Shown here one piece after another: positions 58,832-64,000 of a DNA stretch of 64,000 nucleotides. A program made the position numbers and the translations under genes. The notes under the pieces were generated by a model. That model was given only the letters and a program-made list of their open reading frames with translations, made no database searches and had not been told where the DNA came from. Position 1 is the first letter of the stretch, and each line of letters opens with the position of its first letter. The stretch comes from Chelatococcus caeni (GTDB taxonomy: Bacteria; Pseudomonadota; Alphaproteobacteria; Rhizobiales; Beijerinckiaceae), in assembly GCF_014196925.1 (NCBI RefSeq), contig NZ_JACIEN010000005.1, forward strand, positions 124,001 to 188,000. The letters are read 5' to 3'.

Positions 58832-59941
58832 ATGCCTGCGCCCGTGCAGTCTCCGTTCCGGTGCCTCGTCCTCGGCGCCGGCCGCGTCGGGACGGCGCTC
58901 GCCCTGACGCTCGGCGACACGCCGGACTTCTCCGTCACGCTCGCCGACCCGACCGAGCCGGCGCGCGAGCGGGCCGGGGCGCTCGGCCTGCCGCTCATCG
59001 ACTGCAGCCCGGCCGACGGCGCGGCCCTCGAGCGGCTCATCGGCCGGCACGATGCGGTGGTCGCCGCGCTGCCGGCGTCCGCCTGCCCCGCCGTCGCAGC
59101 GGCCGCGGCGCGGGCCGGCGTCCACTATCTCGACCTCAACGAGGATTCGCCGGTCACGGCGGAGATCGCCGGCATCGCGGTGGGCGCGCGCCGCAGCTTC
59201 GTGCCGCAATGCGGCATCTCCCCCGGCCTCGTCTCCGCCATCACGCTCGCGCTCGTCGAGGAGGTCGCCGCACCGCGTGACGTGCAGATCCGCGTCGGCA
59301 TCCTGCCGCGCCATTCGACGAACCGGCTCGGCTACGGCCTGACGTGGGACGTCAACGCCCTGATCGCCGAATATACCAACCCCTCCGCGGCGCTCATGGA
59401 CGGCCGGCCGGTGACTTTGCCGCCTTTGTCGGGGCGCGAGATGCTGCGCATCGACGGCAGCACCTTCGAGGCTTTCGTCTCCGGCTCCGTCCCGGCGAGC
59501 CTCTGCCGCCGGCTCGCCGGCCGGGTCGAGACGCTGGTGTCGAAGACCATCCGCTACGAGGGCCATCTCGATCACGTCACCTTCCTGCTCGACGACCTCA
59601 ACCTGCGCCGCCGGCCCGACCTCTTGCGCAGCCTGCTCCTCAACGCCTTGCCCGAGGTGGAGGACGACCAGCTCATCATCTTCGTGTCGGCGCGCGGCGC
59701 CCGTAACGGCCTTGCCAAGGAGCGCAACTGGATGCGGCGGATCACGGCCGTGGAGCGCAACGGCACCGTGATCAGCGCCCTGCGCCGCACCGCTGCCGCC
59801 CACGTCGCCGCCGTCCTCGATCTCCTGCGCGAGGGCGCCCTGCCGGCATCGGGCCTCGTGGCGCAGGAGGATATTGCGCCCGGCGCCCTGCGCGCCAACA
59901 GGTTCCTCGGTTGGTTCTTCGCGGAAGGGGAGGGCGTGTGA
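58832..59941 (+). CDS. Saccharopine dehydrogenase-like NAD(P)-binding protein
   Basis: The 369-residue protein has an N-terminal Rossmann motif CLVLGAGRVGTALALTLGD, then YLDLNEDSPVTAEIAGIAVG, FVPQCGISPGLVSAITLALV and a catalytic-type C-terminal domain. It resembles the lysine 6-dehydrogenase/saccharopine dehydrogenase group. In this operon it may reduce or oxidise an imino-acid or opine-like link. Its stop overlaps the racemase start by 1 nt. Confidence 0.85.
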   Translation: MPAPVQSPFRCLVLGAGRVGTALALTLGDTPDFSVTLADPTEPARERAGALGLPLIDCSPADGAALERLIGRHDAVVAALPASACPAVAAAAARAGVHYLDLNEDSPVTAEIAGIAVGARRSFVPQCGISPGLVSAITLALVEEVAAPRDVQIRVGILPRHSTNRLGYGLTWDVNALIAEYTNPSAALMDGRPVTLPPLSGREMLRIDGSTFEAFVSGSVPASLCRRLAGRVETLVSKTIRYEGHLDHVTFLLDDLNLRRRPDLLRSLLLNALPEVEDDQLIIFVSARGARNGLAKERNWMRRITAVERNGTVISALRRTAAAHVAAVLDLLREGALPASGLVAQEDIAPGALRANRFLGWFFAEGEGV

Positions 59942-60651
59942 TGCGCCGCGGCACGGTCGACGATCTACGCATCGGGGTGTTGATGCTCGACACGCCCTTC
60001 CGGCGTCTGCCGGGAGACATCGGCAATGCCCGCACGTGGGACTTCCCGGTGCAATTCCGGGTCGTGAAGGGGGCGGATCCCGCCCGGGTCGTGCACGGCG
60101 AGGCGAAGGGCCTGCTGCAGCCCTTCGTCGACGCGGCGCTCGACATGGTGGCGGCGGGCGTGCGCGGCATCACCACGAGCTGCGGCTTTCTCGCCCTGCT
60201 GCAGCGGGAGATGGCGGCCGCCCTGCCGGTGCCGGTGGCGACGAGCAGCCTCCTGCAGGCGCCGGTGATCGAGGCGATGCTCCCGGCGGGCAGGCGCGTC
60301 GGCATTCTCACCTTTGCCGCCGAGGCCCTCACCGAGCGCCACCTCGCCGCCGTCGGCGTGCGCACCGACACGCCCATCGAGGGCCTGCCGCCGGACAGCC
60401 TGTTCCGCAGCGTCTATGGCGCCAAGGGCGGCGAGAGCGACATCGACCGGCTCGAAGCGGAAGTGGTCGCGGCCGCGCGGCGCCTCGTCGATAAGCACCC
60501 CGAAGTCGGCGCCATCCTGTGCGAATGCACCAACCTGCCGCCCCATGCCGCCGCCATCGCCGCCGCCACGGGCCTGCCGGTCTTCGACATCATCGGCTTC
60601 ATCGATTGGTTCGCGCGCAGCCTCGCGCCACCCGCCTATCCGCGCGGCTGA
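59941..60651 (+). CDS. Asp/Glu racemase family protein
   Basis: The 236-residue protein of the aspartate/glutamate racemase superfamily has both cysteine motifs in place: ITTSCGFLALLQ and LCECTNLPP. It is therefore a plausible active racemase or isomerase, unlike the protein at 48942. It could supply the D-form to the upstream dehydrogenase complex. It starts at the ATG overlapping the previous stop. Confidence 0.88.
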   Translation: MRRGTVDDLRIGVLMLDTPFRRLPGDIGNARTWDFPVQFRVVKGADPARVVHGEAKGLLQPFVDAALDMVAAGVRGITTSCGFLALLQREMAAALPVPVATSSLLQAPVIEAMLPAGRRVGILTFAAEALTERHLAAVGVRTDTPIEGLPPDSLFRSVYGAKGGESDIDRLEAEVVAAARRLVDKHPEVGAILCECTNLPPHAAAIAAATGLPVFDIIGFIDWFARSLAPPAYPRG

Positions 60652-60704
60652 TCTCCGAGACCTGCCCGGTGCAGCCGCCGGGCAGCGGTTGACATCAATT
60701 AGCT

Positions 60705-60717
60705 ATAACGTTAAAGC
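60705..60717. promoter_or_regulatory. Operator-like repeat copy 1 upstream of the PotD-like gene
   Basis: TATAACGTTAAAG contains the palindrome TAACGTTA and recurs as TATAACGTGAAAG 78 bp downstream. It overlaps a promoter with TTGACA at 60689-60694. A LacI- or GntR-type repressor site is likely. Confidence 0.55.
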
Positions 60718-60782
60718 AATGAAAAGGACGAAGGCCGCACGAGACGGCGATCCGCGACCGCAGCCGAAGCAGCGCTCTGTCC

Positions 60783-60795
60783 TATAACGTGAAAG
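60783..60795. promoter_or_regulatory. Operator-like repeat copy 2 upstream of the PotD-like gene
   Basis: TATAACGTGAAAG matches copy 1 at 12 of 13 positions and lies 41 bp before the start codon. Two phased sites suggest cooperative binding or looping by one repressor. The regulator is not visible in the window. Confidence 0.55.
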
Positions 60796-60835
60796 GGACG
60801 ACGCGATCGAAATGCGAGCAGCCAGAGGGATGACA

Positions 60836-61930
60836 ATGACGAACAGAGCTTCAGGGCATTTCCGCGCCGGCTTGATGCGAGGCTGGCGCGTCGCGCTCGC
60901 CGGCGCGCTCACCTCGCTGTGTCTGGCAACGATGCCTGCCACGGCGGCCGGCAAGGAGCCATTGGTGATCGTCACCTCGGGCGGCGTGTTCGAGCAGGCG
61001 ATGAAGAAGCATTTCTATGATCCCTTCACCGAGGCGACGGGGATCGAGGTCATCCCGGTGGCCGCCGGGCTCGGCCAGCAGTGGGCGAAGGTCAAGGCCA
61101 TGGCCGCGATGCCTGCGGCCGAGTGGGACATCGTGACGGCCGTGCCGAGCGACACCTTCGCCCAGGCGGACAATCTCGCTGCGCTCGACTGTGCCGCGAT
61201 GCCGAACGTCGCCGGGGAGGCGATCGCCAACGCCTGCATGGGCAACGCGATGCTGCGCACGTGGGGCGGCAACGTGCTCGCCTGGAACACGAAGAGCTTC
61301 CCCGCCGGCAAGGAGCCGAAGAGCTGGAAGGACTTCTGGGACGTCGAGAACTTCCCGGGCCCGCGCAGCCTGCCGGACGCCGGCTACTGGTCGACCCTGC
61401 TGATGGTGGCGCTCGTCGCGGACGGCGTGCCGGCCGACAAGCTCTTCCCGCTCGACGTCGACCGGGCGCTGAAGAAGCTGGAGGCGATCAAGCCGCACAT
61501 CACCGTGTGGTGGAAGACCGCCGACCAGTCGCAGAACATCATCCGCTCCGGCGAGGTGGTGATGGCCCTGATGGGATCGGGGCGCGTGATGTCCCTCGTG
61601 AAGGCCGGTGAGCCGGTAGCCTTCACCTGGAACGGGGCGCCGAAGGACGTCGGCCTGTGGGCGGTGCTGAAGAACGCGCCGAACAAGCCGGCCGCCATGG
61701 AGTTCGTCAATTTCTATCTCGGCAATCCCGAGGCGCATGCGGCCTTCACCCGCGATTTCACGTCGGAGACGCCGAACCGGCGGGCCATCGAGCTCGTCTC
61801 GCCGGAAGAGCGCAAGACCCGGGGCGCCGACCCTGCCAATCTCGCGGTCCAGATCGAGCCCGACTGGAAATGGCTCGCCGAGAACGAAGCGACGGTGAAG
61901 CAGCGCGTGCTCGAGCTGTTGAGCCGCTGA
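60836..61930 (+). CDS. ABC transporter substrate-binding protein (PotD/family 1 type)
   Basis: The 364-residue protein has a signal peptide (about 1-38, VALAGALTSLCLATMPATAA) and a body with KEPLVIVTSGGVFEQAMKKH, GNVLAWNTKSFP and FVNFYLGNPEAHAAFTR, in the spermidine/putrescine-type group. ATG 60836 has AGAGGGA at 6 nt; two upstream in-frame ATGs exist. No permease or ATPase follows in the window, so its partners may lie beyond 64 kb. It precedes RraA and amidohydrolase genes that may use its ligand. Confidence 0.88.
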   Translation: MTNRASGHFRAGLMRGWRVALAGALTSLCLATMPATAAGKEPLVIVTSGGVFEQAMKKHFYDPFTEATGIEVIPVAAGLGQQWAKVKAMAAMPAAEWDIVTAVPSDTFAQADNLAALDCAAMPNVAGEAIANACMGNAMLRTWGGNVLAWNTKSFPAGKEPKSWKDFWDVENFPGPRSLPDAGYWSTLLMVALVADGVPADKLFPLDVDRALKKLEAIKPHITVWWKTADQSQNIIRSGEVVMALMGSGRVMSLVKAGEPVAFTWNGAPKDVGLWAVLKNAPNKPAAMEFVNFYLGNPEAHAAFTRDFTSETPNRRAIELVSPEERKTRGADPANLAVQIEPDWKWLAENEATVKQRVLELLSR

Positions 61931-61987
61931 TCCGTCCACTGCCGGGCCTGCGCCGGCGGGCCCTCGGTTCCCCGATTGCGAAGAACG

Positions 61988-62008
61988 CCTGCCCGCGCCG
62001 CGGGCAGG
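61988..62008. repeat. GC-rich palindrome before the RraA gene
   Basis: CCTGCCCGCG (61988-61997) and CGCGGGCAGG (61999-62008) are perfect 10-bp inverted arms around one base. It lies in the 132-bp gap after the PotD-like gene. A terminator or stability role is possible; no T-run follows. Confidence 0.5.
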
Positions 62009-62062
62009 GCCGGAATGGCGCGGCCAGTATCCAGCCCGCCGACGTCAAGGAGAAGGTGGAAA

Positions 62063-62722
62063 ATGTCGCTATTCAGCCTCGAGGACATGCGGAGTCGCTT
62101 CTTTTCGGCGGTGCTTTCCGACTGCCTCGATCAGGTCGGGCACACGCGGCAGGCCCTTGCGAGCCGCATCCGCCCGCTCGACGAGGCCTCGGTCATGGTC
62201 GGCCGGGCGCGCACGGCGCTCTACACCGAGGTGTTCCACGTCGTGCCCGGAGAAAACCCCTATGCGCTCGAGATCGCGCTGGTCGACAGCCTGCAGCGCG
62301 ACGAGATCCCCGTCTTCGCCTGCGGCCTGTCCGGCCGCATCGCGCCGTGGGGCGAGCTGCTGAGCACCGCCGCGGCGTTCCGCGGCGCCTCCGGCGCCCT
62401 CATGGACGGATGCGTGCGTGACACGCGCGCCATCAGGGCCATGGGCTTTCCGGTCTTCCACGGCGGCATCGCCCCGCTCGACAGCAAGGGTCGCGGCGTC
62501 GTCAGTGCCATCGACGTGCCGATCGAGTGCGGCGGGGTCACGGTCCGGTCCGGTGACCTCGTCTTCGGCGACGCCGATGGCGTCGTGATCGTGCCGCGGG
62601 AGGTGGAGGACGAGGTTCTGCGCCTCGCCCACGAGAAGGTGTCGGGCGAGCGCAACACCTTGGCGGACCTCAAGGCCGGCCATTCCCTGGCCGATGTCTT
62701 CGCCCGCTACGGCATTCTCTGA
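62063..62722 (+). CDS. RraA family protein (HMG aldolase-like)
   Basis: The 219-residue protein has SAVLSDCLDQVGHTRQAL, CGLSGRIAPWGELLSTAAAF and DGCVRDTRAIRAMGFPVFHG, with the metal-binding GDLVFGDADGVVIVP, the RraA/4-hydroxy-4-methyl-2-oxoglutarate aldolase pattern. Such enzymes split tricarboxylic keto acids or act as oxaloacetate decarboxylases. AAGGAGAAGG precedes the ATG. It probably works with the amidohydrolase and dehydratase that follow. Confidence 0.9.
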   Translation: MSLFSLEDMRSRFFSAVLSDCLDQVGHTRQALASRIRPLDEASVMVGRARTALYTEVFHVVPGENPYALEIALVDSLQRDEIPVFACGLSGRIAPWGELLSTAAAFRGASGALMDGCVRDTRAIRAMGFPVFHGGIAPLDSKGRGVVSAIDVPIECGGVTVRSGDLVFGDADGVVIVPREVEDEVLRLAHEKVSGERNTLADLKAGHSLADVFARYGIL

Positions 62723-62751
62723 ACGACGGTCCAATTGATCGGAGCCGCGCC

Positions 62752-63612
62752 ATGATCGTGGATTGCCATGTGAACGTCTATGAAGACGAGCAGATCCTGC
62801 CGCTCTTCACCGCCTCGACCCCGAAGGCCCGGCCGGGGGAATTCACCCTGAAGGCCAATCCCGATGTCGTTTACGAGGCTATGCGGGATGTCGACAAGGC
62901 GATCGTCTTCTCGTTGCGCTACAAGGATTCCATCGGCATCGACGGTGATGACGAGGTAACGGCCCGCGCCGTTGCCAAATATCCCGACAAGCTGATCGGC
63001 TTCGCCGCCGTCGACCCGCGCAGGCCCGATTACATGGACCTCCTCGTCCATGCGATCGAGGACCTGAAGCTCAAGGGCGTGAAGTTCGGCCCCATCTACA
63101 ACGGCGTCTCGCTGCTCGATCCGCGGCTCGAGCCCGTCTACGAGTACCTGCAGCGTCACAACCTCCCGCTCACCATGCACATGGGCACGACCTACGGGCG
63201 CAACGCGCCGATCAACTACGGTCGCCCGCTCGATGTCGATACCATCGCCATGCGCTATCCCGACCTCAAGATGGTGATGGCTCACATGGGCCACCCCTGG
63301 TACGAGGAATGCATCGTCGTCGCGCGCAAGCAGCCGAACGTCTACTGCGAGGTGTCGGCGCTCTATTATCGTCCCTGGCAGTTCTACAACATTCTCATCT
63401 GCGCGCAGGAATATCTCATCACCGAGCGTGACAAGATTTTCTGGGGCACGGATTTTCCCTTCACGCAGGTCGGTGAATCGATCGAAGGCCTGCGCCGCAT
63501 AAACGACCAGGTCGAAGGCACGCGGCTGCCGCGCGTGGCGGGCGAGACCATCGAGCGCATCATCCATTCCAACCCGCTCGAGCACTGGTGGCACGGCGGC
63601 TATCCGGGCTGA
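62752..63612 (+). CDS. Amidohydrolase family protein (amidohydrolase-2/lactonase-like)
   Basis: The 286-residue TIM-barrel hydrolase has MIVDCHVNVYEDEQ (His-x-Asn variant of the usual HxH), LTMHMGTTYG, MVMAHMGHPWYEE and IFWGTDFPFTQ with the catalytic Asp. The family includes lactonases and decarboxylases. A position between an RraA aldolase and a sugar-acid dehydratase suggests a lactonase or decarboxylase step in sugar-acid breakdown. The first HxH motif reading HVN is worth noting. Confidence 0.85.
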   Translation: MIVDCHVNVYEDEQILPLFTASTPKARPGEFTLKANPDVVYEAMRDVDKAIVFSLRYKDSIGIDGDDEVTARAVAKYPDKLIGFAAVDPRRPDYMDLLVHAIEDLKLKGVKFGPIYNGVSLLDPRLEPVYEYLQRHNLPLTMHMGTTYGRNAPINYGRPLDVDTIAMRYPDLKMVMAHMGHPWYEECIVVARKQPNVYCEVSALYYRPWQFYNILICAQEYLITERDKIFWGTDFPFTQVGESIEGLRRINDQVEGTRLPRVAGETIERIIHSNPLEHWWHGGYPG

Positions 63613-63678
63613 GACGTTCCGCATCCACGAGGCGCATGAAGGCCGCCGGCCCGTGGGCCGGCGTGACCGGAGGGGATC

Positions 63679-64000
63679 ATGAAGGACGACGAGAAGCCGG
63701 GCGAGAAGGATGCCCTGGAAACAGGCCTGCGTAGCCGGCAGTGGTTCGGCCGGCAGGATTCATATGGCTTCATCTATCGCAGCTGGATGAAGAACCAGGG
63801 TTTTCCGGCGCGCATGTTCGACGGGCGGCCGGTCATCGGTATCTGCAACACCTGGTCGGAACTGACGCCGTGCAACGCCCATCTGCGGATGCTCGCCGAG
63901 CACGTGAAGCGCGGCGTCTACGAGGCCGGCGGCTTTCCGGTCGAGTTCCCCGTGATGTCGCTCGGCGAATCCAACATGCGCCCGACGACCATGCTGTTCC
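63679..64000 (+). CDS. IlvD/Edd family dehydratase, N-terminal part
   Basis: The gene runs off the right edge; 107 residues are visible. SRQWFGRQDSYGFIYRSWMK, IGICNTWSELTPCNAHLR (with the Fe-S ligand Cys) and GGFPVEFPVMSLGESNMRPT match the sugar-acid dehydratase branch of IlvD/Edd proteins (for example arabonate-type). GGAGGGG precedes the ATG. It is probably the next step after the amidohydrolase. Confidence 0.9.
   Translation, partial: MKDDEKPGEKDALETGLRSRQWFGRQDSYGFIYRSWMKNQGFPARMFDGRPVIGICNTWSELTPCNAHLRMLAEHVKRGVYEAGGFPVEFPVMSLGESNMRPTTMLF

Noticed and set aside
60719-60787. Leader-peptide-like frame of 22 codons between the two TATAACGT repeats
   Set aside because: It has no ribosome binding site and no run of a single regulatory amino acid, and its Arg/Lys-rich composition is likely chance.
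1-64000. Insertion sequences, tRNA or rRNA genes, prophage genes
   Set aside because: No transposase, phage structural gene or RNA-gene pattern was recognised on either strand; only the decayed recombinase hints at mobility.

Overview
The window reads as part of a very GC-rich secondary replicon (megaplasmid or chromid) of an alphaproteobacterium, most likely a Hyphomicrobiales/Rhizobiales member. The main evidence is a complete repABC replication and partition cassette (about 1.9-6.3 kb) with 16-bp palindromic partition sites, an antisense RNA gene between repB and repC, and a neighbouring DUF1403 gene typical of this group. No rRNA, tRNA, insertion sequence or CRISPR array was seen.

Layout. 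(1) 0-6.3 kb, replicon backbone: a DUF1403 gene running off the left edge, a tyrosine-recombinase-like gene that appears to have lost its active site, an 857-bp non-coding control region with two parS sites and a perfect CtrA-type box, then repA-repB-ctRNA-repC. (2) 6.4-7.3 kb: a DUF72 gene. (3) 7.4-15.5 kb: a LysR regulator divergent from an NMT1-type ABC importer joined to an FAD oxidoreductase, a CaiB-type CoA transferase, an enoyl-CoA hydratase, a ferredoxin and a CMP-deaminase-fold enzyme; its substrate is unknown. (4) 15.5-22.8 kb: a LacI regulator with a perfect operator palindrome, a carbohydrate ABC importer, an MGH1/GH63-like glycosidase and a PIG-L deacetylase. (5) 22.8-26.9 kb: two small divergent regulator/enzyme pairs. 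(6) 27.0-35.4 kb: a second NMT1-type importer with an enolase-superfamily enzyme, a Gfo/Idh/MocA oxidoreductase, a DUF993 protein and a TIM-barrel isomerase, followed by a TetR gene behind a 32-bp palindrome.

(7) 35.4-39.4 kb: an ECF sigma factor and NrsF-type (DUF1109) anti-sigma pair, divergent from a bufferin-type RiPP operon (DUF2282 precursor, DUF692 enzyme, DUF2063 partner, DoxX). Both directions carry the same promoter, GTAACA-N16-CGAA, so the locus looks like one self-contained metal-stress regulon. (8) 39.4-49.6 kb: a two-domain VOC dioxygenase, then an M20 amidohydrolase, a GntR regulator, an AllA-like ureidoglycolate lyase, a five-gene peptide-type ABC importer and an Asp/Glu racemase-fold protein, together suggesting ureide or hydantoin use. 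(9) 49.6-50.2 kb: a 555-bp non-coding stretch with a 16-bp tandem repeat and a nested palindromic element. (10) 50.2-60.7 kb: a LysR regulator divergent from a three-subunit D-amino-acid (hydroxyproline-type) dehydrogenase, an aldehyde dehydrogenase, a DapA-family enzyme, a polar-amino-acid ABC importer, a saccharopine-dehydrogenase-like protein and a racemase. (11) 60.7-64 kb: a PotD-like binding protein, an RraA-family aldolase, an amidohydrolase and the start of an IlvD/Edd-type sugar-acid dehydratase.

Overall, beyond the backbone this is a chain of independent scavenging modules. Most have their own regulator, their own importer and two to five enzymes, and genes within modules often overlap by 1-14 nt. 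Substrate assignments are inference from family and context; none can be proven from sequence alone.
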